This document shows, in pieces, positions 5,838 through 11,383 of a stretch of DNA of 22,565 nt; position 1 is the stretch's first letter, and each line of letters begins with the position of its first letter. This DNA comes from a virus. Made by a program: the position numbers and the translations under genes. Location: positions 1 through 22,565 of IMG/VR virus record IMGVR_UViG_3300011114_000391. One strand, 5' to 3'. The notes beneath the pieces were generated by a model. It made no database searches. It was given only the letters and a program-made list of their open reading frames with translations, and was not told the origin of the DNA.

Positions 5838-6898
5838 AGCAGGTCTTGGTTCTTTGCAACCCAGTCGGCGAACGCCTTACAGCTGAACGCGATGGATTGT
5901 TTGCTCGGTGTCTTGGCGATGTTGATAGCGAACACCGCTTGCCACTCTGCATCGAACCGCTCCAGGTACTCCATGAATGGAGTGATGGTCTCCTTAGTGA
6001 TCCGGCTGATTGCACCAAACACTACGATCGCACATGCACCAGGGCTCGACGGAATCTCGGTCTTGGCCGGGTCTTTGATCGTCGCCTCCCATGTCGGCAG
6101 TTGATCTGCGAACTCGATGTACGCTTGCATGTCACGTGCACCTGCTTCGCCAATAGCACCAGTCAACGCCGCGATGATGGTATCGGCATCCAACTCACGA
6201 CGTGCCCTAACAATGTTAGACGCGGTCGCCAATGAGCGTGGGGATACGAACGCATTCTGATGCTTGCGTGGGTTGTAGATATACGGGTTGTCCGCTTGCG
6301 CCGGGTCGGTGTAACTCGCAAAGATATGCGGATACTGATTCGCCCATGCCAACACCTCGGCCTCGATGCCGTGATTGATACCCCACTCGATCCATTCCTC
6401 AGCAGTGGGTTTAGCGATGGTGACGGGTACAAGTCGGTTGCGGCTATGTGCTTTGAGGGAGTCACCCACACCATCAGTCGTCAGGTTGCCAGTCAGGAAC
6501 ACGATCGAATTCTTGTCGATCGAAATGTCACCGAGTCGGGGATTGGCCTTCTCAAGCATTGGGTGAAGCATATTCTTCACCGGGTCTGCACCCTTGGTGA
6601 ACTCATCTAGCATGATCACCACCGGCTTACCCTCGTGCACCTTGAACCGGGCGTTCGGATAGTAGCGGGTTGTCCGGGTCTCGTGGTCGATCACCGGCAT
6701 GGCAATGTCGCCCAAGTCCATATTCGGTACGTCGATATACGCATGGTCGTAGCCCAGATCACCAGCAATGGATTCCAAGATTGAGCTTTTGCCAATCCCT
6801 GGTTCCCCCTGGAGTAAAAATCTGGTCTCGGGGTTGGTCTTGATCAACTGAGCGGCTTGCTTCAGGGTGATGGTTTTGCCGAACATTACTTCTGACAT
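5834..6898 (-). CDS. MoxR-type AAA+ ATPase
   Basis: This 354-aa protein has Walker A GEPGIGKS (31-38), Walker B IMLDEF (95-100), sensor-1 FLTGN (134-138), an arginine-finger-like HSRNR (151-155) and SPRSL, a possible sensor-2 helix. The layout matches the MoxR branch of AAA+ proteins, which remodel or activate partner proteins together with VWA-domain proteins. The VWA partner is encoded 1.2 kb downstream in the same operon. The start is supported by GGAG 8 nt upstream. It is the first gene after promoter P1, whose leader contains a palindrome; another copy lies in the coding sequence at 6207-6219. Confidence 0.9.
   Translation of the reverse strand: MSEVMFGKTITLKQAAQLIKTNPETRFLLQGEPGIGKSSILESIAGDLGYDHAYIDVPNMDLGDIAMPVIDHETRTTRYYPNARFKVHEGKPVVIMLDEFTKGADPVKNMLHPMLEKANPRLGDISIDKNSIVFLTGNLTTDGVGDSLKAHSRNRLVPVTIAKPTAEEWIEWGINHGIEAEVLAWANQYPHIFASYTDPAQADNPYIYNPRKHQNAFVSPRSLATASNIVRARRELDADTIIAALTGAIGEAGARDMQAYIEFADQLPTWEATIKDPAKTEIPSSPGACAIVVFGAISRITKETITPFMEYLERFDAEWQAVFAINIAKTPSKQSIAFSCKAFADWVAKNQDLL
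6207..6219. repeat. 13-bp palindrome, perfect, in CDS
   Basis: CTAACAATGTTAG in the AAA+ ATPase codons for SNIVRA. Confidence 0.9.
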
Positions 6899-6922
6899 TT
6901 CTGATTCTCCGATGATTGCCCC

Positions 6923-6935
6923 ATAACATTGTTAG
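6923..6935. repeat. 13-bp palindrome, one mismatch, P1 leader
   Basis: Centred at 6929, 47 bp below the downstream edge of the P1 -10 box (6976), between promoter and ATPase start. Confidence 0.88.
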
Positions 6936-6975
6936 GGCGGGTTGCACACACTGACAAATTAAAAACTTTTCGTTA

Positions 6976-7004
6976 ATTATACCACGGGAACTTAACATTG
7001 TCAA
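6976..7004 (-). promoter_or_regulatory. P1, consensus sigma70 promoter
   Basis: On the minus strand TTGACA (6999-7004) and TATAAT (6976-6981) are separated by 17 bp, with TGG before the -10 as an extended -10. This is a perfect consensus match. It faces the AAA+ ATPase gene and the operon down to 1. The -35 and first spacer bases read TTGACAATGTTAAG, sharing ACAATGTTA with the dispersed palindrome, so a palindrome-binding protein could compete with polymerase here. Confidence 0.88.
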
Positions 7005-7027
7005 GTCTCATGGCTTCGGCCAAGGCA
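7001..7027 (-). repeat. Promoter-upstream repeat, copy 1
   Basis: The 26-27 bp reaching from the -35 box of P1 upstream are repeated at P2 (10307-10332) with two differences. The shared core on the plus strand includes AAGTCTCATGGCTT. It may be an activator or UP-like site, or a duplicated promoter block. Confidence 0.7.
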
Positions 7028-7030
7028 TGA

Positions 7031-7219
7031 TCACGCCTCGTTCGCCGCTTTCCATTCCTCGTACTGCTTGAGTGCTTGGTTACGCACCCCCTCGTCCTCG
7101 ATGAACTTCATCATCATGTGCGCCGCCATGTCACGCTCGGTCTTGAACCTGAACGCATACAGGGTAGCGACCATTGCCCACCCAAACAGGGCTATCTCGG
7201 TTATGGTTACTTCAATCAT
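7031..7219 (-). CDS. Small single-pass membrane protein
   Basis: This 62-aa protein has one hydrophobic helix at residues about 7-24 (TEIALFGWAMVATLYAFRF) and a charged helical cytoplasmic-type tail. The ATG at 7219 overlaps the preceding TGA as ATGA, with AAGGAG just upstream inside the preceding gene; the longer upstream start is rejected for that reason. It is the last gene of the P2 operon before promoter P1. It could be a holin-like or membrane-anchored accessory protein; one helix and a long tail do not decide. Confidence 0.65.
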   Translation of the reverse strand: MIEVTITEIALFGWAMVATLYAFRFKTERDMAAHMMMKFIEDEGVRNQALKQYEEWKAANEA

Positions 7220-7503
7220 TGGTTCTTCTCCTTGAGTTTGGCCTCGGCCCACTTAGCACCATGCATAAATGCAACATCGCCGACGGCAATCTCTGGTAGG
7301 TCATCCCATGTCAGCCCAACCCACGGCAGCTCGATCACATCGTGCCCTGCTTGCTTGTAGGCTTCGGCTCGCCATCTGGCAGCGCGGTTCTTGTGGTACT
7401 CGCAGTCGGAGCAGGGCTTGTTTGCGCCTTCCCAATCAAACTCATCACAGGCTTTTTCCAAGTAAGCCATCCATTCTTTTCTTGTCAAAGGTCTGTTAGC
7501 CAT
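7216..7503 (-). CDS. Accessory phage protein with a CxxC
   Basis: This 95-aa protein begins MANRPLTRKEWMAYLEKACD, carries C31-S-D-C34 and ends AKWAEAKLKEKNQ. The C-terminal codons double as the next gene's Shine-Dalgarno (AAGGAGAAGAA). The same 20-bp end occurs at 8378-8397 in the gene ending at 8371. Its style matches small hypothetical proteins of Burkholderiales phages as I remember them. The start has AGGAG upstream, and its first 8 nt overlap the previous gene. Function is unknown; a lone CxxC does not prove metal binding. Confidence 0.7.
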   Translation of the reverse strand: MANRPLTRKEWMAYLEKACDEFDWEGANKPCSDCEYHKNRAARWRAEAYKQAGHDVIELPWVGLTWDDLPEIAVGDVAFMHGAKWAEAKLKEKNQ

Positions 7504-7690
7504 GGTTCCTCTCCTTTATCTTGTCCCAGTGTGTGCCGTAGATCTCTTCACATTGAACCCATGTAAACAGTGCCTGCCACATGGACAGCTCGTTACCCAG
7601 CTCGCAGTGGCGCTTGGCTACCCACAGCTGACCCTCTTCATGGCGCTTGATGTATGACTCTCTGGTGTCGTCGTTGTAGGGGACGGTCAT
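7496..7690 (-). CDS. Small hypothetical protein
   Basis: This 64-aa protein (MTVPYNDDTRESYIKRHEEG...) is predicted helical, with two Cys residues and an aromatic-rich middle (MWQALFTWVQCEEIYGTHW). AAGGA lies upstream of the ATG within the three-base gap and the end of the preceding gene. Its TAA lies 8 nt inside the next gene. No family is recognised; the tight spacing supports a real coupled gene. Confidence 0.62.
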   Translation of the reverse strand: MTVPYNDDTRESYIKRHEEGQLWVAKRHCELGNELSMWQALFTWVQCEEIYGTHWDKIKERNHG

Positions 7691-7693
7691 CTC

Positions 7694-8374
7694 TCAATCC
7701 TTAATGCCGTGTGCGGCTTCAATGTCCCGCACAAAATCTTTGGCAAGTTTCAAGTCGGTGATGTGGAAAATTTGTGCGCTCCACAGGTCTGCAATCTCCT
7801 CATCCGTCAGCGGCTTGCGATGTGCGTCATGGTATGTCTGGTCAAGCATTACTGTTCGCGCTAGTGCTTCGCACGTTGGGCATGGTGGCGGTGTTTTGTA
7901 CAAGGCTTCCCATCTGTCAGGATGTTTATCCAAATCAGCAGGTCGATGCGGAACAGCAACACCTTCTATTTTTGTGTGCAACCACGCAACCGGCTTTTGC
8001 TGTGCTTCCAACTCTGCGATGCGCTTTGCCATACGCTGTTGTTCTTCCACCATGACAGCCATTGCGTCCCAATCAGGGTTGAATTCGTTTTGCTCTGGCT
8101 GTGGTGGGGTGGTGTAGAGAGGCACAAAGTCATCCCGTTGCTTAGGCTCAACGCGGCACAGGAATGGTGCTCGTCGTGCCAGTTGCAAGTGATTCGGTTG
8201 AATCCATACCGGCTCTTGCTCCGGCTGCGCCAGCCTCTCGCGCAGAGCGGCGATGGATTCCGTTGTGTTGCGTTTCGCCTGCTCCAGCGCAGACTCAGGC
8301 CAAACCCACTCGCCGTGATTTGCCCAGCCCTCTAGCGCCTCCAGCGCCTGCTGCATCAGTTCTCTGTCAGTCAT
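7694..8374 (-). CDS. Burkholderiales-phage-type protein with internal repeat
   Basis: This 226-aa protein begins MTDRELMQQALEALEGWANH. Two similar segments follow: EPVWIQPNH ending in LYTTPPQPEQ, and KPVAWLHTK ending in LYKTPPPCP. A coiled-coil (EEQQRMAKRIAELEAQQ) lies between them, and CPTC and an LTDEEIADLW helix near the end. Proteins with these PVAW/YTTPP repeats are common accessory genes in phages and prophages of Burkholderiales, with no known function. The ATG overlaps the upstream TGA (ATGA). It is the best host clue in the window. Confidence 0.75.
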   Translation of the reverse strand: MTDRELMQQALEALEGWANHGEWVWPESALEQAKRNTTESIAALRERLAQPEQEPVWIQPNHLQLARRAPFLCRVEPKQRDDFVPLYTTPPQPEQNEFNPDWDAMAVMVEEQQRMAKRIAELEAQQKPVAWLHTKIEGVAVPHRPADLDKHPDRWEALYKTPPPCPTCEALARTVMLDQTYHDAHRKPLTDEEIADLWSAQIFHITDLKLAKDFVRDIEAAHGIKD

Positions 8375-8574
8375 GTGTTCTTCTCCTTGAGTTTGGCTTC
8401 AATGGCTCGTGCGTAGCTTCGCCTTGCATCCCAGACTTGTGTTTCGTGTGTCTTGTCAATCTCCTCATCCGTCAGCCCAACCCATTCCTTCTTCACTACC
8501 TCCACACCAGGGCCATCAACCCTGTCGTCGTAGCAAGCGCACCCGCGCTCGAAACATGCTTTATCTACAATCAT
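8371..8574 (-). CDS. Small Cys-rich accessory protein
   Basis: This 67-aa protein begins MIVDKACFERGCACYDD with three Cys close together, then has EWVGLTDEEIDK and the tail IEAKLKEKNT. The LTDEEI motif and tail are shared with the two neighbouring accessory genes, which suggests pieces of one recombining family. The start overlaps the previous stop as TGATG. The tail codons supply the Shine-Dalgarno for the gene starting at 8374. Function is unknown. Confidence 0.68.
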   Translation of the reverse strand: MIVDKACFERGCACYDDRVDGPGVEVVKKEWVGLTDEEIDKTHETQVWDARRSYARAIEAKLKEKNT

Positions 8575-8738
8575 CAGCTACTCCTAAGTGCGTACACCTT
8601 CACCATCTTCAGTGTCGGGTACTGGGTTACAAATCGTTTCCTTGCAGACTCCCTGTCTCTGCACTCGTAGTTCTCAGTTAGCCAATGACCGAACCGAGCA
8701 CTCCATCCAGTCACCATGTATCTCGTCATGCCACTCAT
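8574..8738 (-). CDS. 54-aa basic protein
   Basis: A short frame starts with ATG at 8738, overlapping the upstream TGA as ATGA, and stops in a TGATG overlap with the next ATG. It encodes a basic protein beginning MSGMTRYMVTGWSARFGHWL, followed by the helix CRDRESARKRFVTQY and a strand LKMVKVYALR. Both flanks are overlapping coupled junctions and it fills the gap exactly, which is good evidence for a real gene. It resembles small phage proteins with a strand-helix-strand plan but no family is named. Confidence 0.68.
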   Translation of the reverse strand: MSGMTRYMVTGWSARFGHWLTENYECRDRESARKRFVTQYPTLKMVKVYALRSS

Positions 8739-8920
8739 GCTTCCTCCCTAACATTGTTATACCTGTCAGCAAATACACTAACCACTTCACTCATCCCAGG
8801 CGCTACCATACGTGCAACCTCAACGAACTCCGGGGCCGCGATTAGTTTTTGTCTTAAGTATCTGTCTTTACAGATCACTGCGACCAGCTCGGCTACCTTC
8901 TCCAGTTCTTCGTTTGTCAT
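8735..8920 (-). CDS. Small helical hypothetical protein
   Basis: This 61-aa protein (MTNEELEKVAELVAVICKDR...) is predicted to be all helical. AAGGAG lies upstream, and the ATG overlaps the preceding TGA. Its last codons (RYNNVREEA) lie over a one-mismatch palindrome at 8748-8760, 11 nt before the stop. No family is recognised. Position in the P2 operon between other tiny genes gives no functional clue. Confidence 0.68.
   Translation of the reverse strand: MTNEELEKVAELVAVICKDRYLRQKLIAAPEFVEVARMVAPGMSEVVSVFADRYNNVREEA
8748..8760. repeat. 13-bp palindrome, one mismatch, end of CDS
   Basis: CTAACATTGTTAT at the codons for YNNVR, close to the stop of 8735-8920. Confidence 0.8.
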
Positions 8921-9102
8921 TTCATCTCCTTCAAAGTTTTGCGCGACTGCAACATCGCACGTAGGATCACACCCTTGGTGTAATGATTGAGCACTGCATG
9001 GAATTGGTCATGGTTCAGGTCACCATCGTGCAGTGCATCCTCCATCTCTTTCATCGTTGCATTGAGTTCTTGTATCGCTTGCTCGTACGTCTTCTTTGCC
9101 AT
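8917..9102 (-). CDS. Small helical hypothetical protein
   Basis: This 61-aa protein (MAKKTYEQAIQELNATMKEM...) has two helical segments and DGDLNHDQFHAVLNHY in the middle. The ATG at 9102 follows GGAGATGCAAG, a good ribosome-binding site; the longer in-frame extension has no such site. Its TGA overlaps the next ATG. Its first third overlaps the doubtful frame at 9020-9209. Function is unknown. Confidence 0.68.
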   Translation of the reverse strand: MAKKTYEQAIQELNATMKEMEDALHDGDLNHDQFHAVLNHYTKGVILRAMLQSRKTLKEMK

Positions 9103-9209
9103 CTTGCATCTCCTTGAGTGTCCGCATCCAGTCGACACGGGTTAAAAACCATCTGAACAGCGGCTGTGAACAGTCTTGGCACAGCAACTCTGGGTTATCC
9201 CCTAACATT
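9020..9209 (-). CDS. Doubtful small CxxC protein starting in a palindrome
   Basis: The ATG of the palindrome at 9202-9214 opens a 62-aa frame (MLGDNPELLCQDCSQPLFRW). GAAGGA lies 6 nt upstream, and the preceding gene's TAA is in the same motif, exactly as at better supported junctions. The first 30 residues look coded and include C-Q-D-C. The last 25 overlap the gene at 8917-9102 by 83 nt and look unlike a protein. Either a real short gene with an overrun, a decayed gene, or a chance frame. Confidence 0.4.
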
Positions 9210-9214
9210 GTTAG
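9202..9214. repeat. 13-bp palindrome, perfect, stop/start junction
   Basis: Its TAA ends 9211-9525; its ATG opens the doubtful frame 9020-9209. Confidence 0.9.
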
Positions 9215-9525
9215 TCCTTCTCGGCAGATTCCCGTCCCTCCAGATAACTGAAGTAACTGTCGAACCTGTATTTGCCATAACCGTTCCACCATGTCTCCGG
9301 GGCAGTCAGTCGGCCAAACGAACGCAGGTAGTCTTGGTCTTTGCTCTCCATCACCAATGACCACGCGCCGTTGTATGTGCCAAACTCCCATTTAACCCCC
9401 GGTACTCCGTTGTAAGCCTGCAACCTGCTTCGGTAGATCACCCGCAACTCGCCGTCTTGAGCGTCTCGTATAAGTGCGTACCAATAGCCTCGTTTACTCT
9501 TTGGTTTCCCTTCTGCCTCTAACAT
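9211..9525 (-). CDS. Beta-rich hypothetical protein
   Basis: This 104-aa protein starts MLEAEGKPKSKRGYWYALIR. It is rich in Tyr, Trp, Arg and Gly with alternating strands (GELRVIYRSRLQ, VKWEFGTYNGAWSLVM), which points to an all-beta fold. The ATG at 9525 is the palindrome ATG, 6 nt after a GGAGGGG Shine-Dalgarno; a start at 9561 is rejected because it lies in the previous gene. Its own TAA sits in another palindrome. The first codons resemble those at 9745 (MLEAE), extending the repeat identity between the two junctions. Function is unknown. Confidence 0.7.
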   Translation of the reverse strand: MLEAEGKPKSKRGYWYALIRDAQDGELRVIYRSRLQAYNGVPGVKWEFGTYNGAWSLVMESKDQDYLRSFGRLTAPETWWNGYGKYRFDSYFSYLEGRESAEKD

Positions 9526-9531
9526 TGTTAG
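9519..9531. repeat. 13-bp palindrome, perfect, stop/start junction
   Basis: Its TAA ends 9528-9662 and its ATG starts 9211-9525. The identity with the 9739 copy extends several bases on both sides. Confidence 0.92.
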
Positions 9532-9662
9532 CCCCTCCCCCTGGTTAAGTCCAACACCCACACCTCGATCTCGTGGGCTTCCTCATGCTTGCCTATAAAA
9601 CGCAAGGCGTTGGCAAGTTGCATCCCTGCTTGGTAAACCTTCTCCATCTCGTATCCAGTCAT
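9528..9662 (-). CDS. 44-aa helical protein
   Basis: This short protein (MTGYEMEKVYQAGMQLANAL...) is predicted to form two helices, with HEEAHEIEVWVLDL in the second. Its ATG at 9662 overlaps the TGA of the membrane microprotein as ATGA, and GGAG lies 1-7 nt upstream. Its TAA is the stop in the palindrome at 9519-9531. Much longer in-frame extensions run through two upstream genes and are rejected. No family is known. Confidence 0.62.
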   Translation of the reverse strand: MTGYEMEKVYQAGMQLANALRFIGKHEEAHEIEVWVLDLTRGRG

Positions 9663-9745
9663 CTCCACACTCCCACGTCTAGGATTAACACGATCAGTGC
9701 CACTAGGAACACTACCCGGATTACTTTCTCCTCTGCCTCTAACAT
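9659..9745 (-). CDS. 28-aa single-helix membrane microprotein
   Basis: The palindrome ATG at 9745 opens a 28-codon frame beginning MLEAEEKVIR. It continues into an uninterrupted hydrophobic stretch (VVFLVALIVLILDVGVW, residues about 11-27) and ends in Arg. AAGGAGG lies 6-8 nt upstream. The previous gene stops in the same palindrome, and this one ends in an ATGA overlap. The acidic start, full-length transmembrane helix and coupled flanks make coding likely despite the length. It could be a membrane-active regulator or toxin-like peptide; that is inference. Confidence 0.6.
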   Translation of the reverse strand: MLEAEEKVIRVVFLVALIVLILDVGVWR

Positions 9746-9751
9746 TGTTAG
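9739..9751. repeat. 13-bp palindrome, perfect, stop/start junction
   Basis: Its TAA ends 9748-9924 and its ATG starts the 28-aa membrane microprotein. Confidence 0.92.
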
Positions 9752-9924
9752 CCCTCCTTCCTCGGTGCGTCTTCGTAGTCAATCAGGTACTCGTTGCCGT
9801 AGCTGATAGAGGCATCCTCAACCCAGCCCGGGTCAATGTCGCCCATCTCCTCGGGTGTCCAGACAATCACGGCATACCCTTCGTTGCGCATCTCGCGCAG
9901 GATTTCTTTCCATTCCGCTTTCAT
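9748..9924 (-). CDS. Small phage protein with a VWTPEE motif
   Basis: This 58-aa acidic protein (MKAEWKEILREMRNEGYAVI) has GYAVIVWTPEEM followed by VEDASISYGNEYLID. Small proteins with GYAV-hydrophobic-TPEE and a VED segment are common in phages and plasmids as I remember them, with no known function. The ATG at 9924 lies just after the upstream TAA in a half-palindrome (TAATGTTATG). Its own TAA falls in the palindrome at 9739-9751. Confidence 0.7.
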   Translation of the reverse strand: MKAEWKEILREMRNEGYAVIVWTPEEMGDIDPGWVEDASISYGNEYLIDYEDAPRKEG

Positions 9925-9928
9925 AACA

Positions 9929-10219
9929 TTACCCCCTCGGTTGCTTCTGGTTGGTGTTCTTGAGCGAGACAAAGGCAGTCTCGGTTGTTACGTATTGGTA
10001 GTTACCCTTGCCGTACTCTTGAATAATGCACCAGGATGATCTTGCTTCTTGAGCCAGCTGATCGCCGCAGTGTTTACAAACCCGATAGCCAAGTCGCCAT
10101 CGCTCGATGTGCACATCGTCGCCGCAGGTCTCACATTCTTTCCAATCTAGATTGACCGCTAACGCTGTCGTTAGGGTATCCACGCAGCCTTCGCTGCTTT
10201 GGTTTTTCGGGGCTAACAT
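9929..10219 (-). CDS. Zinc-ribbon phage protein
   Basis: This 96-aa protein carries C29-E-T-C32 and C48-K-H-C51 around a 15-residue loop: a treble-clef or zinc-ribbon pattern, likely one Zn. A C-terminal strand (NYQYVTTETAFVSL) follows. It is the first gene after promoter P2. The ATG at 10219 is the palindrome ATG, with AAAGGAG 8 nt upstream, so repression at the palindrome would act directly on its start. A 16-bp variant with the same arms but a wider centre lies in its codons (10159-10174). It may bind nucleic acid or another protein; family unnamed. Confidence 0.75.
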   Translation of the reverse strand: MLAPKNQSSEGCVDTLTTALAVNLDWKECETCGDDVHIERWRLGYRVCKHCGDQLAQEARSSWCIIQEYGKGNYQYVTTETAFVSLKNTNQKQPRG

Positions 10220-10225
10220 TGTTAG
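10213..10225. repeat. 13-bp palindrome, perfect, at the first start after P2
   Basis: Its ATG starts the zinc-ribbon gene; centre 10219, 63 bp below the P2 -10 edge. Confidence 0.92.
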
Positions 10226-10281
10226 GGCTCCTTTGCTTCGGGTTGGTAGTACTTACGCTTTACTTTCATGTTTTCTTATAT

Positions 10282-10310
10282 TGTACCACAATTTAACCCC
10301 AAAGTCAAGT
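10282..10310 (-). promoter_or_regulatory. P2, sigma70 promoter
   Basis: TTGACT (10305-10310) and TACAAT (10282-10287) lie 17 bp apart on the minus strand, again preceded by TGG. It faces the zinc-ribbon gene at 10219 and the operon to 7031. The sequence just upstream of the -35 nearly repeats that of P1. Confidence 0.82.
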
Positions 10311-10332
10311 CTCATGGCTTGGGCAAAGGCAA
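10307..10332 (-). repeat. Promoter-upstream repeat, copy 2
   Basis: Second copy of the block found upstream of P1 (7001-7027), here lying between P2 and the stop of the ribbon-helix-helix gene. P3 lacks it. Confidence 0.7.
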
Positions 10333-10353
10333 GAGTAACAACCCCCGAACCCA

Positions 10354-10842
10354 TCAAAGCCATGCGTCTGTCAGTGCTTGCATCGCTTCGTCCTTGTCTT
10401 CACTCTTGTGAGAGCGTGTGTATTCGTAGACGGCTCGTCGGTACAGAACAGCTAGCTGTACCTTCTCTCGTTTGGCCATGGCAACTGCGTCGGCTCGGAT
10501 GTTTGGGTATCGCTTGGGGAAGATGAACGACACCATCACAGGTCGGGACGGGGCCATCGCATACGGAGGGAGCGCGGGGGGTTTCAGGATGGATGGGTTA
10601 TCGAGCACCTCGGCAATCGCACGGACGCATACCTTGGAAACCGACATGCTTTTGTCTTTAGCGTAGCTTCTGAGTTGGCTGTTCAGTGCACCGGACATGA
10701 TGAACGTGCCGACATTGGTCAGGCGCAGGGCTTTGGGATCGGCATGTGCGCTAGGTTTTGTATTGTTACGTTTCTCTGGGTCAGGTTGGGCAGCCTTGGT
10801 ATTGTTACGTTTTATGATGTCTTGAATGATGCGGTCTAACAT
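10354..10842 (-). CDS. Tandem ribbon-helix-helix DNA-binding protein
   Basis: This 162-aa basic protein appears to hold two ribbon-helix-helix units: residues about 44-82 (VGTFIMS strand, LNSQLRSYAKDKSM and SVSKVCVRAIAEVL helices) and about 101-145 (VMVSFIFP strand, IRADAVAMAKREKV and AVLYRRAVYEYTRS helices). Two such units in one chain recall TraY-like proteins. The N-terminus repeats KRNNTK twice because its codons contain two ACGTAACAATAC repeats also found upstream. The ATG at 10842 is in a palindrome variant, 9 nt after AAAGGA. An autoregulator, partition or origin-binding protein is likely; which one is open. Confidence 0.75.
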   Translation of the reverse strand: MLDRIIQDIIKRNNTKAAQPDPEKRNNTKPSAHADPKALRLTNVGTFIMSGALNSQLRSYAKDKSMSVSKVCVRAIAEVLDNPSILKPPALPPYAMAPSRPVMVSFIFPKRYPNIRADAVAMAKREKVQLAVLYRRAVYEYTRSHKSEDKDEAMQALTDAWL

Positions 10843-10848
10843 TGTTAT
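10836..10848. repeat. 13-bp palindrome, one mismatch, at a start codon
   Basis: CTAACATTGTTAT; its ATG starts the tandem ribbon-helix-helix gene. Confidence 0.88.
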
Positions 10849-10994
10849 GTTTCCTTTCGGTTGGATTGTTACAAAGTTACAGAATCAAGGGGCGATTTCA
10901 GAGAAACGTAACACGAAACATAACGCGCTTGGGTCAATGAAATCAACAACTTAGAGTCTATAATCTATATAATAACATAAATGTTAAAGGAAAA

Positions 10995-11066
10995 ATGAAA
11001 TATATAACCCGGGGGGAAAAAATTTTAGTGGTGCTGACTGCACTTGCTGACCTGCTCGCTCTCTGA
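10995..11066 (+). CDS. Possible 23-aa peptide in the control region
   Basis: A plus-strand ATG at 10995 with AAAGGA 4 nt upstream opens a 23-codon frame (MKYITRGEKILVVLTALADL...) with a hydrophobic second half. A TATAAT at 10959-10964 lies about 30 nt upstream but no matching -35 box is seen. It is opposite in direction to every other gene of the left arm. It might be a leader or regulatory peptide, or a chance frame in an origin-like region. Confidence 0.25.
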   Translation: MKYITRGEKILVVLTALADLLAL

Positions 11067-11190
11067 ATTTCCCGGTGAGTACTTTGCCAAAATCACGTAA
11101 CTTTATGTCAGCTATTAGGATTCGGCCCGCAAACCCGCATGAATGCTAGAAACATATCGTTACGTAATGCGTTACGTTTCCACAAATTTC

Positions 11191-11203
11191 CTAACATTGT
11201 TAG
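11191..11203. repeat. 13-bp palindrome, perfect, intergenic
   Basis: In the candidate origin region, between ACGTAAC copies. Confidence 0.9.
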
Positions 11204-11229
11204 GCCGAAGACGTAACAACCGCTTTCTG

Positions 11230-11255
11230 CTACCCCCGCGCAGGGAACTGGTCCA
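11230..11255. repeat. 26-bp direct repeat, copy 1
   Basis: Contains CTACCCCCGC and AGGGAACTGGT; repeated at 11299-11324 with three differences, 69 bp apart, each followed or preceded by ACGTAAC copies. Confidence 0.8.
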
Positions 11256-11298
11256 CTTTTGTAACATTCGATTGTTACGTTTTTCCGAGCCCTTGCCA

Positions 11299-11324
11299 CT
11301 ACCCCCGCATAGGGAACTGGTGCA
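11299..11324. repeat. 26-bp direct repeat, copy 2
   Basis: Second copy of the block at 11230-11255 in the candidate origin region. Confidence 0.8.
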
Positions 11325-11370
11325 GAGCGCGGGCGCGTAAACGGAAACGTAACATTAAAGTGAGGGCAGA

Positions 11371-11383
11371 CTAACATTGTTAG
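11371..11383. repeat. 13-bp palindrome, perfect, beside the terminator
   Basis: Eight bases from the terminator region of the P3 operon, on its downstream side. Confidence 0.9.

Larger units (their letters stand above)
10761..11356. repeat. ACGTAAC iteron-like repeats
   Basis: Copies on either strand: 10761-10773, 10800-10812, 10904-10913, 11095-11101, 11159-11167, 11171-11179, 11211-11217, 11271-11283 and 11345-11356, with near copies at 10868-10880 and 10916-10925. The first two lie inside the ribbon-helix-helix gene and encode RNNTK. Confidence 0.75.

Noticed and set aside
6759-7004. 81-aa frame running through the P1 leader from the palindrome ATG
   Set aside because: No Shine-Dalgarno, and it overlaps the well-supported start of the ATPase in another frame.
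10959-10964. Plus-strand TATAAT as a promoter
   Set aside because: No -35 box at 15-19 bp; the tract is simply AT-rich.
11108-11377. 89-aa minus-strand frame starting in a palindrome
   Set aside because: No Shine-Dalgarno before either palindrome ATG, and its repeated PVP(Y/C)AGV comes from the 26-bp direct repeat in a region that looks non-coding.
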